A DNA stretch of 32,212 bases from Thalassolituus sp. GTDB lineage: Bacteria > Pseudomonadota > Gammaproteobacteria > Pseudomonadales > Oceanobacteraceae. This document shows positions 24,068 to 32,202 of this stretch, one piece after another. A program made the translations under genes and the position numbers. Below the pieces are notes generated by a model. That model worked only from the letters and a program-made list of their open reading frames with translations, had not been told where the DNA came from and did no database searches. How positions within the stretch are numbered: the stretch's first letter is position 1; every line of letters begins with the position of its first letter. The stretch is from assembly GCA_006212115.1 (NCBI GenBank), contig PDUK01000030.1, positions 1 through 32,212 of the forward strand, in the 5' to 3' direction.

Positions 24068-24864
24068 CTAGCCAACCCCTGCTGGAAGGAAAAGACCTCT
24101 GCTTGTCTTTCCGTCAGAGGAAAGTACTCGACAATATCAGCCTTACCGTTAACGCTGGCCAGATTATCACACTCATCGGTCCAAATGGATGCGGTAAATC
24201 CACTCTGACGAAAGTCTTGCTAGGATTGCAGCAACCCGACACCGGTAGCGTCCGCACGCAGCGCAACTTACGCATCGGCTATATGCCGCAGCACCTGCCA
24301 CTGGACGAGCGTATGCCGCTGACTGTGAGCGGATTTCTGAGACTCACCCGCCGCAGTACCCGCGCAGACATCGCTCATTGGCTTGAACGACTTAATATCA
24401 GCCATCTTGGCGAGCAGAGCGTACATAAGCTGTCTGGCGGAGAATGGCAGCGCGTTTTGCTTGCTCGTGCGTTATTGGTAAAACCCCAACTGCTGGTTCT
24501 GGACGAGCCGGTGCAGGGTGTCGACGTGCAGGGGCAACTCGAACTCTATCAACTTATTCCGGCATTACGTGACGAGCTGGGGTGCGCCGTCTTGATGGTG
24601 TCCCACGACCTGCACCTTGTGATGTCTGCCACCGACGAGGTCATCTGTCTGAATGGCCACGTATGCTGCTCCGGCCACCCAGAGACGGTATCGGCCGACC
24701 CAGCGTATCTGGAGCTATTCGGTAAGCGCCTGGACGACGGCATTGCGTATTACACGCATCATCATGATCACGAACACTGTGATCACGACCATGGCCATGA
24801 ACACACGCATGACCACTCTAACAATCACCCGCACGACCACACGCAGAGCAAACAGCATGATTGA
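24064..24864 (+). CDS. znuC: ZnuC: zinc ABC transporter ATPase with His-rich tail
   Basis: The protein has 266 residues. Walker A is GPNGCGKST (39-47); the signature LSGGEWQR, Walker B LLVLDEP and switch His (VSHDLH) are all present, so it should be active. The last 35 residues (232-266) contain 15 His and many Asp, far more than the short His cluster at the end of E. coli ZnuC. Such a tail could bind zinc at the cytoplasmic exit and act as a sensor or buffer. The C-terminal codons overlap the znuB start by eight bases (ATGATTGA). Confidence 0.95.
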   Translation: MTSQPLLEGKDLCLSFRQRKVLDNISLTVNAGQIITLIGPNGCGKSTLTKVLLGLQQPDTGSVRTQRNLRIGYMPQHLPLDERMPLTVSGFLRLTRRSTRADIAHWLERLNISHLGEQSVHKLSGGEWQRVLLARALLVKPQLLVLDEPVQGVDVQGQLELYQLIPALRDELGCAVLMVSHDLHLVMSATDEVICLNGHVCCSGHPETVSADPAYLELFGKRLDDGIAYYTHHHDHEHCDHDHGHEHTHDHSNNHPHDHTQSKQHD

Positions 24865-25654
24865 TGGTTTCGATACCTGGTGGCTGATGCCTCTTGCAGC
24901 AGGCCTCTTACTGGCAGTCAGCGCCGGGCCATTGGGCAGTTTTGTCGTCTGGCGCCGGATGGCATTCTTCGGTGACACCTTGGCACACGGTGCCTTGCTC
25001 GGCGTTACTTTTGGCGTATTAACGGATCTGAACCCAACCCTCGCTCTGGTGCTGGGCTCCGTGGCACTGGCACTGGTGCTACTTCCTTTGCAGCTTGCCA
25101 GCCGATTATCCGCAGACACCCTGCTCGGTATTGTCTCGCATGGCACCCTGGCCATCGGCCTTGTCGCACTGAGCCTGACGGATGGCGTTCGGGTGGACTT
25201 GATGGGCTATTTATTCGGTGATCTTCTGGCCATCAATGAAGATCACGTGCTCTGGCTGATCGCCAGCACGGTACTGACGCTGACAGTGCTTATCGTATTC
25301 TGGGATTCGATTCTTGCGGTTACGGTCAGCCCTGAACTTGCGAAGATTGAAGGGCGCCCGGTTCTGCTGCTGGATCTGGTTCTCATCATGCTGCTTGCGC
25401 TTACCGTCGCTCTGGCCATGAAGGTCGTTGGTATCCTTCTGATCAGTGCTCTGCTGATTATGCCCCCGGCTGCTGCGCATGCTTTGAGTCGCGGACCAAG
25501 ACGCATGGCCGCTATCGCCTCGGTTATTGGAATCGTATCCGTCGCAGTTGGAATGTGGTCCTCATTTCATTGGGACACGCCTGCGGGTCCGAGTATCGTC
25601 GTAACCGCAATGCTGTTGTTTGTTGCGAGCTTACTCGTCCCACGCCGCAACTGA
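24857..25654 (+). CDS. znuB: ZnuB: zinc ABC transporter permease
   Basis: The protein has 265 residues, the usual length. A longer frame from 24653 is an out-of-register reading of the znuC tail and is rejected. Seven or eight membrane segments are visible, with the family motifs GSFVVWRRMAFFGDTLAHGALLGV near the N-terminus, LMGYLFGDLLAI, and KVVGILLISALLIMPPAAA. It forms the channel for zinc with ZnuC and ZnuA. No terminator is clear in the 26 bases before the convergent SCO gene. Confidence 0.95.
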   Translation: MIDGFDTWWLMPLAAGLLLAVSAGPLGSFVVWRRMAFFGDTLAHGALLGVTFGVLTDLNPTLALVLGSVALALVLLPLQLASRLSADTLLGIVSHGTLAIGLVALSLTDGVRVDLMGYLFGDLLAINEDHVLWLIASTVLTLTVLIVFWDSILAVTVSPELAKIEGRPVLLLDLVLIMLLALTVALAMKVVGILLISALLIMPPAAAHALSRGPRRMAAIASVIGIVSVAVGMWSSFHWDTPAGPSIVVTAMLLFVASLLVPRRN

Positions 25655-25680
25655 AATCGAAACAGCAAGTACAGCAGCAG

Positions 25681-26298
25681 CTAAGGTAGCCGAAGCGCAG
25701 CCCTGAGCAAAGGCATCATACGCTCTGGGTCATGCGGCGGTTCAATGTATCCCCGATAGTTAAGCTCCCTATCCAGTAGTACCAGATTGGCGCTATGGTC
25801 CAACAGGTAAGCACTGCCTTCCCGCTCGGCTTTTGCATAGAAGGCGTTCAGTTTTGAGGCCAGCGTACGAAGACTCTGAGCGCTCCCCGTCAGAGCCGTA
25901 AAGTCCTCGTGGAAGTAGTCCATGTAGGGCGTGAGGTTCTTGGGCAGATCCCGCTCCGGATCGACACTCACAAGCACGATATTGACCTGTTGACGCTCGG
26001 CTTCAGATAGCCGACGGTACATTTTTTTCAGATCCACTAACGTCATCGGACAAATATCAGGGCAATAGGTGTAGCCGAAAAACATCAGTGTCCAGCGCCC
26101 TTTCAGTTCTGCGAGACTCACCGCATCGCCATACTCATTGATAAAGCTCAGGTCGGGGACTTCACCTCCCTGAAACACTTCAACGCCCGTGCTGTCCTGC
26201 AGTATCTCCTCGGGACTATCAGGAGCTGTTAATGCGCCTGCCGTAAACGCTGCAATCAACAGCAAACCCAGTACAATAGCGCCTGCCCACTCTTTCAT
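25681..26298 (-). CDS. SCO1/SenC-family copper/thiol protein
   Basis: The protein has 205 residues from the ATG at 26298, which follows GGAAA at a good distance; a start at 26316 is possible. An N-terminal membrane anchor is followed by a thioredoxin-like fold with CPDIC (Cys79, Cys83) and the conserved His168 (LLDHSAN), the three copper ligands. VSVDPERDLPKNL is also typical. The family loads Cu-A into cytochrome oxidase or acts in thiol redox; no cox genes lie here, so the target is unknown. The start is only 16 bases from the divergent MATE start. Confidence 0.9.
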   Translation of the reverse strand: MKEWAGAIVLGLLLIAAFTAGALTAPDSPEEILQDSTGVEVFQGGEVPDLSFINEYGDAVSLAELKGRWTLMFFGYTYCPDICPMTLVDLKKMYRRLSEAERQQVNIVLVSVDPERDLPKNLTPYMDYFHEDFTALTGSAQSLRTLASKLNAFYAKAEREGSAYLLDHSANLVLLDRELNYRGYIEPPHDPERMMPLLRAALRLP

Positions 26299-26314
26299 AC
26301 GGTTTCCATAAACC

Positions 26315-27682
26315 ATGACATCCACACCCAGTGTAGCAGGCGGAAACTCCCACGCCTCCTTGCCTGCACCTCAGCAGCGTGTCATCTGGGGACTTGCGTG
26401 GCCTATCATGCTCAGCAATATCACTGTCCCTTTGCTGGGATTAGTCGATACCGCCATCCTGGGTCATCTTGATAGCGTGTCACCGCTGGCCGCCGTCGCG
26501 ATTGGCGCACAGATATTCACTCTGCTGCTGTGGAGCTTTGGGTTTTTGCGCATGGGTACGACGGCTGTGACCGCTTATGAAGCTGGGCGCGCAGGCCTGC
26601 CACAGAGTGTCCACGTGCTGTATCAATCACTGTGGTTGGTATTGCCCATTGGCGTGGTCTGCGCCTGTATCGCATCCATTTTTACTCCACTCGTGGTGCC
26701 ATTATTCGGAGCCGACACCATCGTTCATCATCTGACCCGGGAATATCTCGCCATCCGATTCTGGGGGATTCCCATCACACTGCTGCAGTACTGCTTAGTG
26801 GGCTGGTTTATTGGTCGCGGTGAAACCCGTATTCCTATGATGATGCTGATTTGCGCCAACCTGCTAAATGGGCTGTTGAACTACTACTTTGTCTGGCACC
26901 TCAATATGGGCGTTGAAGGTGTCGCACTAGGTAGCCTGTTGGCTGAGGGTGCCGCCGTCGGGATTGCAGTATGGGCGGCCAGCAAACGTGGACTGTCGTT
27001 ACGGATACCCCGCCCAGATAGCGACCTTCTACGCCGGATGATTGTGATCAACCGAGACCTGTTTATACGAACGCTCACCCTGCTACTGGTATTCGCTCTG
27101 TTTGCAGCGCTTGGGGCTGCCCAAAGTACCGAGACCCTGGCTGCGAATGCAGTACTCATCAGTCTGTTGTTGCTTATTTCCAACGCGCTGGATGCATTTG
27201 CTCACGCCGCTGAAAGTCTGATTGGCCGGTATACCGGAGCAGAGGTACCGGATTATGTGCGGCGCATTATTGGGCTCACGGGGCTGAATAGCCTGATTGC
27301 CGCCCTGCTATTGTCTGTCGGCTTTATATTACTTGGGGAGACGCTGTTTCACCTGCTGACAGACAACCCCGCTGTGCTACCACGATTAAAAGAAATGCAG
27401 GTTTGGCTTTGGTTGTTGCCACTAAGCGGATTCGCCAGCTATTGGCTGGACGGCGTTATGGTTGGTGCTCAAGCCACAGCGTCAATGCGGAACGCTATGC
27501 TTGGAGCCGCAGTGCTGATTTTTCTACCGTTGGCGACGATGCCTTGGTGGTGGACTACATCGATAGACAGCAACACGCTTCTCTGGACCGCTTTTCATTG
27601 CTTTTTAGTCGCCAGGGCCGCATTTCTTTTACCGGCTTTACTGCGCATTATCGCCACTCAGTCTCAAGCAAAGTCAGGCTGA
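26315..27682 (+). CDS. MATE-family efflux transporter (DinF-like branch)
   Basis: The protein has 455 residues with twelve membrane segments in two six-helix halves. The start of the first half (GLAWPIMLSNITVPLLGLVDTAILGHL) and the matching GLNSLIAALLL segment of the second are characteristic of MATE; the N-terminal pattern points to the DinF-type subgroup. It exports organic compounds using a Na or H gradient; the substrate is unknown. No clear Shine-Dalgarno precedes 26315, and an in-frame TTG at 26360 is an alternative start. The 3' end overlaps the convergent LysR gene by nine bases. Confidence 0.9.
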   Translation: MTSTPSVAGGNSHASLPAPQQRVIWGLAWPIMLSNITVPLLGLVDTAILGHLDSVSPLAAVAIGAQIFTLLLWSFGFLRMGTTAVTAYEAGRAGLPQSVHVLYQSLWLVLPIGVVCACIASIFTPLVVPLFGADTIVHHLTREYLAIRFWGIPITLLQYCLVGWFIGRGETRIPMMMLICANLLNGLLNYYFVWHLNMGVEGVALGSLLAEGAAVGIAVWAASKRGLSLRIPRPDSDLLRRMIVINRDLFIRTLTLLLVFALFAALGAAQSTETLAANAVLISLLLLISNALDAFAHAAESLIGRYTGAEVPDYVRRIIGLTGLNSLIAALLLSVGFILLGETLFHLLTDNPAVLPRLKEMQVWLWLLPLSGFASYWLDGVMVGAQATASMRNAMLGAAVLIFLPLATMPWWWTTSIDSNTLLWTAFHCFLVARAAFLLPALLRIIATQSQAKSG

Positions 27683-28564
27683 AATACGCCGTAGCATAAA
27701 TTCCTGCAACGCACGCACGCGTGCGCTCTGACGCATATCTTTGTGGTACACCAGCCACATTTGTGAGGGCTCACTAACCAACTTCAGATTCACTTCGATA
27801 AGTGCTTGCTTACCACTCGCGGGTGGCTCAAGCGTCATGACACTCATCGGACCAATCCCCATGCCGGCTCGAACAGCGGCCTCGATATCATTAAAGCTGT
27901 TGCTCTGAAACGCCACCTGCTCGGGAGAGACCTGTTCGATCAATTGACGAATAGCCGGAATCTTCGTTTTATCCCCCGTCGGCATAACCCACTGGTGATG
28001 GTTTATTTCCGCCATGGTCTGGGGCAAACCAAACTGATCCGCGTACTCCTGCGATGCAAAAAACGACAAACCAACCGGTAACAATTTGCGAGCAACAAGA
28101 TCAGGTTCCTCAGGCTCGGCACCGATACGAACAGCTGCGTGCACCCCACCCTCAGCAAGAGAAAGCACATCGTCAGTTGCTACGATCTGAACGCGAATCT
28201 GTGGGTACTCCCGACGAAACTCATGCAGCAGCGGAGCAAAGAATGGTGAAAAATCAGACACTGTTGAGATTCTTAACGTACCACTTGGTGTCTGTTCTGA
28301 GGTCGACAAGGTATTACACAGCCGCTGCATCTCTGCTGCCAAAGGTCGCATCCGCTCTGCCAGAATTCTGCCATTGTCGGTCAATTGATAACCCCGTTGA
28401 TGGCGAATAAATAACCGCGTGCCTAATGCTTTCTCGAGTCGGCCAACAGAGCGCTGGGCCGTACTGTGAGTAATGCCCAGAGCCTCACCAGCCCGGCTAA
28501 GGCTGCCATGACTCGCCACCAGATAAGCGACGCGCAGATCGTCCCAGCGAATGTTTTTCTCCAT
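27674..28564 (-). CDS. LysR-family transcriptional regulator
   Basis: The protein has 296 residues from the ATG at 28564 with GAGG upstream; the frame to 28603 is not needed. A winged HTH occupies 5-65 (GSLSRAGEALGITHSTAQRSVGRLEKALGTRLF) and a periplasmic-binding-like effector domain follows (TLRISTVSDFSPFFAPLLHEFRREYP). It is divergent from the cytochrome b561-yceI pair with 127 bases between, the usual arrangement for a regulator of the adjacent operon. The inducer is unknown. Confidence 0.92.
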   Translation of the reverse strand: MEKNIRWDDLRVAYLVASHGSLSRAGEALGITHSTAQRSVGRLEKALGTRLFIRHQRGYQLTDNGRILAERMRPLAAEMQRLCNTLSTSEQTPSGTLRISTVSDFSPFFAPLLHEFRREYPQIRVQIVATDDVLSLAEGGVHAAVRIGAEPEEPDLVARKLLPVGLSFFASQEYADQFGLPQTMAEINHHQWVMPTGDKTKIPAIRQLIEQVSPEQVAFQSNSFNDIEAAVRAGMGIGPMSVMTLEPPASGKQALIEVNLKLVSEPSQMWLVYHKDMRQSARVRALQEFMLRRISA

Positions 28565-28601
28565 TGTTCGGCCTCTACGAAGAAGTTCTGTGCATTTACG
28601 C

Positions 28602-28612
28602 ACAATGATTGT
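28602..28612. promoter_or_regulatory. Candidate LysR operator
   Basis: ACAATGATTGT is a perfect 5-1-5 palindrome with the T/A-N11-type form favoured by LysR proteins. Its right half ATTGTTCG is repeated at 28563-28570, 45 bases away at the regulator's own start. The location between the divergent genes suits autoregulation and activation. Confidence 0.45.
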
Positions 28613-28691
28613 TCGTTTTTATATCTTTTTTGATGATCTGATGCCAGCTATGGTGAAAGACATAGAATCAAAGACGGCTACGAGGCGCGAC

Positions 28692-29237
28692 ATGAAACTG
28701 GCCAACACAAAAGACACATACGGCTGGGTCAGCATCCTATTGCACTGGGGTGTGGCGCTAACGGTATTCGGAATGTTTGGATTAGGCCTCTACATGGTCG
28801 AACTGACCTACTACGACGCCTGGTACAAAGGTTCACTGGATCTTCACAAAGGGGCGGGGATTCTGCTTGCGATTGCGGTAGCAATCAGACTGCTATGGAA
28901 AATGCTGAACCCTACCCCCAAGGCTTTGTCACACAACAAAGCAGAACAGTTTGCCGGTCACGCTGCGCACATGGTCCTGTACCTGCTGTTGGCTGCGCTA
29001 TTTACGACTGGGTATCTGATATCAACCGCAGACGGACGCAGTATTGATGTATTCGGCTGGTTTTCGGTTCCTGCAAGCCTGACCGCCGACAATCAGGAAA
29101 GTATTGCCGGTGACATACATGAATGGCTTGCCTGGGGCTTAATTGCACTGGTAGCGCTCCATGCGCTGGCAGCGGTTAAGCACCATGTAATCAATCGCGA
29201 CAGCACCCTGAAGCGCATGATTCGACCAATGAAGTAA
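28692..29237 (+). CDS. Cytochrome b561 family protein (YceJ/CybB-like)
   Basis: The protein has 181 residues from 28692 (GAGG nine bases upstream); the frame extends upstream to 28551 without family similarity. Four membrane helices carry His residues suited to bind two b haems: His18 (ILLHWGVAL), His52 (DLHKGAG), His90/93 (GHAAHMVLYLL), His143 and His157 (DIHEWLAWGL ... VALHAL). The protein ends with a basic tail. It probably moves electrons from quinol to a periplasmic partner. It is followed 49 bases later by yceI, as in the E. coli yceJ-yceI pair. Confidence 0.9.
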   Translation: MKLANTKDTYGWVSILLHWGVALTVFGMFGLGLYMVELTYYDAWYKGSLDLHKGAGILLAIAVAIRLLWKMLNPTPKALSHNKAEQFAGHAAHMVLYLLLAALFTTGYLISTADGRSIDVFGWFSVPASLTADNQESIAGDIHEWLAWGLIALVALHALAAVKHHVINRDSTLKRMIRPMK

Positions 29238-29286
29238 GTACGACTGATTAATCACAGCAAAATACGACTCACGAAGGAGCACAATA

Positions 29287-29862
29287 ATGAAGAAGTTACT
29301 CATCGCAACAGCCATCTCTGGCGCGGCACTGATGACCTCAATGGCAAATGCAGCCACCTACGACATTGATAACGAAGGCGCGCACGCTTCAATCAATTTC
29401 AAAATTCAGCACCTGGGCTACAGCTGGCTGACAGGACGGTTTAACGAATTTGATGGTTCTTTCGAGTACGACAAAGCCAAGCCAGCTGACTCATCTATCA
29501 AGGTGACTATCGACACCACCAGCATCGACTCCAATCATGCTGAACGAGATAAGCACCTGAAAGGCAGCGACTTCCTTGACGTAAAAAAATACCCAACCGC
29601 GACCTTCAAAAGCACTGGCTTTAAATCCACCGGTGAAGGCAAAGGGGAAATCACGGGTGACTTCACTCTGCATGGCGTCACCAAGAGCATTACCTTTCCG
29701 GTAGAGCGCATTGGTGAAGGTGATGATCCATGGGGCGGCTACCGTGCTGGCTTTATGGGGACTACAACCCTGAAACTCAGCGACTACGGCATCGATTATA
29801 ACCTTGGCCCAGCCTCTACCCACGTTGAAATTGAACTGCATGTTGAAGGTAAGCGTCAGTAA
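29287..29862 (+). CDS. yceI: YceI-family periplasmic lipocalin-like protein
   Basis: The protein has 191 residues with a strong AAGGAG site and a signal peptide cleaved after ANA (residue 22). The mature part matches YceI: YDIDNEGAHASINFKIQHLGYSW without gaps, HLKGSDFLDVKKYPTATFKS, ITGDFTLHGVTKSITFPV and YGIDYNLGPASTHVEIEL. YceI proteins have a lipocalin-like beta-barrel that binds a polyisoprenoid or quinone, so it may exchange electrons or lipid with the b561 upstream. The operon ends at a strong hairpin. Confidence 0.95.
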   Translation: MKKLLIATAISGAALMTSMANAATYDIDNEGAHASINFKIQHLGYSWLTGRFNEFDGSFEYDKAKPADSSIKVTIDTTSIDSNHAERDKHLKGSDFLDVKKYPTATFKSTGFKSTGEGKGEITGDFTLHGVTKSITFPVERIGEGDDPWGGYRAGFMGTTTLKLSDYGIDYNLGPASTHVEIELHVEGKRQ

Positions 29863-29885
29863 TATTTTATATTCTGACCTTATAT

Positions 29886-29914
29886 AGAAAGCCGGCGTTT
29901 ATCGCCGGCTTTCT
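29886..29914 (+). terminator. Rho-independent terminator after yceI
   Basis: Twelve-base perfect stem AGAAAGCCGGCG / CGCCGGCTTTCT around TTTAT, followed by GTTTAT, 23 bases after the yceI stop. The symmetric A/T flanks may also serve the convergent leftward operon. Confidence 0.85.
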
Positions 29915-29940
29915 GTTTATCAGTTTAAATTCTTAGCAAT

Positions 29941-30321
29941 CTAAGACTTAATCAATTTAAAACGACGCCGCCTGATCTCGGCTTCTTCCGCGCGTTGTTT
30001 CACCTGACGCTCAAGCTTCATTCTTTGTTTATCCGCTTCCGTTGGCCAGCTATCCCCTTCCGCCAACGTATACTCGATCGCCTGCCAGAGGTGAGTAAAA
30101 TCCAATAGCAAGGGATTCTGAATAATGGGGTACCTATGCTCACTGTCGCAGACCTTAAGCCAGCCATGAACATGATGCTTCACTTCAAGAACCGCTTTGC
30201 TTTGAAGAGAGTGCTGAGCGAGGGCAATGAACGCAGACTGCAGCCTGGGGCGGATACTGTCCCGGCTCGCCATAAAGCTCTGAGCCCTATCGGAATTCTT
30301 TAGCCGGAGACTGATCAGCAT
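29941..30321 (-). CDS. Hypothetical protein, third gene of the right-end operon
   Basis: The protein has 126 residues and I do not recognise a family. It is cytoplasmic by appearance (no signal or membrane segment). A central HLWQAIEYTLAEGDSWPTEADKQ is followed by a highly charged helix ending in EIRRRRFKLIK, with 17 Arg/Lys in the last 40 residues by rough count. It lies 13 bases after the previous gene and faces the yceI operon across the terminator. It could be a small partner of the two larger genes, perhaps an immunity-like or adaptor protein, but nothing shows this directly. Confidence 0.65.
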   Translation of the reverse strand: MLISLRLKNSDRAQSFMASRDSIRPRLQSAFIALAQHSLQSKAVLEVKHHVHGWLKVCDSEHRYPIIQNPLLLDFTHLWQAIEYTLAEGDSWPTEADKQRMKLERQVKQRAEEAEIRRRRFKLIKS

Positions 30322-30334
30322 GCGATTGAAAGAC

Positions 30335-31210
30335 CTAGGCGTAACGCTTTGGATCGTATTCTAAAATGGTAAGCCCATCTTTATCGACATCTGCTGGCCA
30401 CTTTAAAGGCGCGCACGTCTCAGATACTTTGGCATCGGGGTTGTTCTTTCTGATCTCATCCCAGTCGGCCTGAGCTTCTGGAGACAGAGTTACACGGATA
30501 CTTCCTACAATGTTATCAACCAGCTCTTTGAATGGAGCTGGGTCGACCTGTTGATCTACTTCTTCTCGGGTACCGGAAGCGCTTTGATGAATACTCAGAG
30601 CGAAACGTGCAATGTGAGAGCCAGAAACTGGAACAAAAACATGGCAAACAGGGTTTGCTCCACTATAGGTTTTTTCAGTATCAAACTGCATCGATGGCAC
30701 ATCAAGATGTTCAAGAGTCGAACAGTTCAAAGGGCCGATATATTGCATTTGCCCTGTTTTTTCACGATATACCCTATGTCCATAGGTAGCAGTCAAAAAA
30801 GCAAGCGCCGCAGTCTCCAGCGCTCTAGGGTGCATGAAATTAACCTGTGGATTAGGCTCGACTAGCTGTATGACGTCGATGTAGCACGACACGCTCCCCA
30901 TGTGACCCGTAAACCAAGGTCCGCAAAAACTCCAGCTCCGAAAAAATAACTCTGTGTGCTGCCAGCTTTGACTAGGTTGTTCATTCGAGTTGAGCACTCT
31001 GGCAGTTTTTAAAGAATATGACTTTCTTATTCGTCTCTGTGGCGTTTTCCCATGAGGTGAGGGATCATGCCGCGGCGCTTTAAATACTATCTTTGTACCG
31101 GCAAGTAGAACCGACTGTGTAGTCGAATAGTTAAAATCCGGTCCACTTGGACTACAACTTTCTGGTCGATCTCGCAGTTTTAATTTCGAGAATTTAATGA
31201 AATTTCGCAT
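30335..31210 (-). CDS. Hypothetical protein, second gene of the right-end operon
   Basis: The protein has 291 residues and no recognised family. There is no signal peptide; the N-terminus is very basic (MRNFIKFSKLKLRDRP). The central region has several aromatic and Cys residues (WSFCGPWFTGHMGSVSCYIDV), and a helical part reads HPRALETAALAFLTATYGHRVY. The C-terminal third is acidic and Pro-rich (ADWDEIRKNNPDAK, then CAPLKWPADVDKDGL). The start shares one base with the upstream stop (TAATG), which means translational coupling to the first gene. AT-rich codons are commoner than in the rest of the window. Confidence 0.7.
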   Translation of the reverse strand: MRNFIKFSKLKLRDRPESCSPSGPDFNYSTTQSVLLAGTKIVFKAPRHDPSPHGKTPQRRIRKSYSLKTARVLNSNEQPSQSWQHTELFFRSWSFCGPWFTGHMGSVSCYIDVIQLVEPNPQVNFMHPRALETAALAFLTATYGHRVYREKTGQMQYIGPLNCSTLEHLDVPSMQFDTEKTYSGANPVCHVFVPVSGSHIARFALSIHQSASGTREEVDQQVDPAPFKELVDNIVGSIRVTLSPEAQADWDEIRKNNPDAKVSETCAPLKWPADVDKDGLTILEYDPKRYA

Positions 31211-32202
31211 TAAAACTTGCCTTTCAATTTATCGTGATGCTTTGGTAATAAATTACTAACTAGACCGTTGCCTACGCTAGCGACAGTTCCCGCACCTTTT
31301 CCTGCCGCAACTACCCCACCAATGACGGTAAAAAAGGTGGCAAGTGCAGCCGGAGCGGTCAAGCTGACTCCCGCCACGCCAGCGACCCCAGCCGCAATAG
31401 TTGCGCCAGTCATAATGATACCTTGCAAACTTTTACCATAAGCAAAAGCATCAACGCCCGCCTGCAATGCAGTCAGACGATCATTTTCACTCTTCCAACG
31501 ATTCCAGTTCATCTCGAGGTGCTCACGATTCCCCACAATATTGATAGGACGTGTCTTGATGAACTTGCGGTCCAGCAGGACTCCAAGGCTGTGCGCTGCT
31601 TTAACTGCGGTATTTGGAGAGGTAGTCGGATTAAACATAAACACCACATGACCAGGTAGCTGAACCCCCTGAGAAGCCAGAATAGTCATAGCCTGTGTTA
31701 GCACACCAGAGCCGCCATCTTCAGAAACCCAAGTAACACCTTCAACCTTCTTAGCATCGTACATAGTACGTGCCAGTAGCAGGGCAGATTCATGTAATTC
31801 TGTATATTGATTAACCCGAATCGCATTTCGATAATTTTTCAAGCCACCAATACACTTCTCACCCGGGGTGAAATGAAGATCAAAGCCTTTAGTATTAACC
31901 CTTAGACCACCTACATGTGGAGCCTCCCCAATCCTGGGAGCGGCAACATCTGCTGCCGACATAGGACTGTCGTAGCCGCTGTCAGAAATTGCAACTAATC
32001 GATCTTCTTTATGCTCAATCAGCCCATTTTCTCTGAATTCAGCCTGCCAAATATCGTTTACTTTTGATGCTTTGTATAACCCCGGCTTCTTCCCTGATTC
32101 AATAAGCTCCCCATAGTTAATATCAGCCTCAAAATGAAGGATCTTGAAGCCATCAGCATCAAGCTTTTCACAGGTCACCTTACAGCCCGGCAGGATCATC
32201 AC
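31210..32202 (-). CDS. Hypothetical protein with hydrophobic Gly/Ala-rich C-terminal segment; 5' end uncertain
   Basis: At least 330 residues. GTG at 32202 or ATG at 32199 follows GGAAGAG, but the frame is still open at the window edge, so the gene may be longer. No family is recognised. The N-terminal half is polar with ISDSGYDSP and a Cys pair near the start. The middle (GVTWVSEDGGSGVLTQAMTI, then HVVFMFNPTTSPNTAVKAAH) looks like an alpha/beta fold with a Gly-rich turn. Residues about 255-320 are a glycine-zipper-like hydrophobic stretch (TGATIAAGVAGVAGVSLTAP, ATFFTVIGGVVAAGKGAGT). Such a segment occurs in membrane-inserting effectors and in type VI or other toxins, but that is only a possibility. 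It is coupled to the next gene by TAATG. Confidence 0.7.
   Translation of the reverse strand: MMILPGCKVTCEKLDADGFKILHFEADINYGELIESGKKPGLYKASKVNDIWQAEFRENGLIEHKEDRLVAISDSGYDSPMSAADVAAPRIGEAPHVGGLRVNTKGFDLHFTPGEKCIGGLKNYRNAIRVNQYTELHESALLLARTMYDAKKVEGVTWVSEDGGSGVLTQAMTILASQGVQLPGHVVFMFNPTTSPNTAVKAAHSLGVLLDRKFIKTRPINIVGNREHLEMNWNRWKSENDRLTALQAGVDAFAYGKSLQGIIMTGATIAAGVAGVAGVSLTAPAALATFFTVIGGVVAAGKGAGTVASVGNGLVSNLLPKHHDKLKGKF

Noticed and set aside
24653-24856. N-terminal extension of ZnuB
   Set aside because: It is an out-of-frame reading of the His-rich znuC end and would give a Thr-rich tail unlike any permease.
24715-25155. 146-codon leftward ORF
   Set aside because: Antisense to znuC/znuB; Val/Met-rich part is the complement of the His codons.
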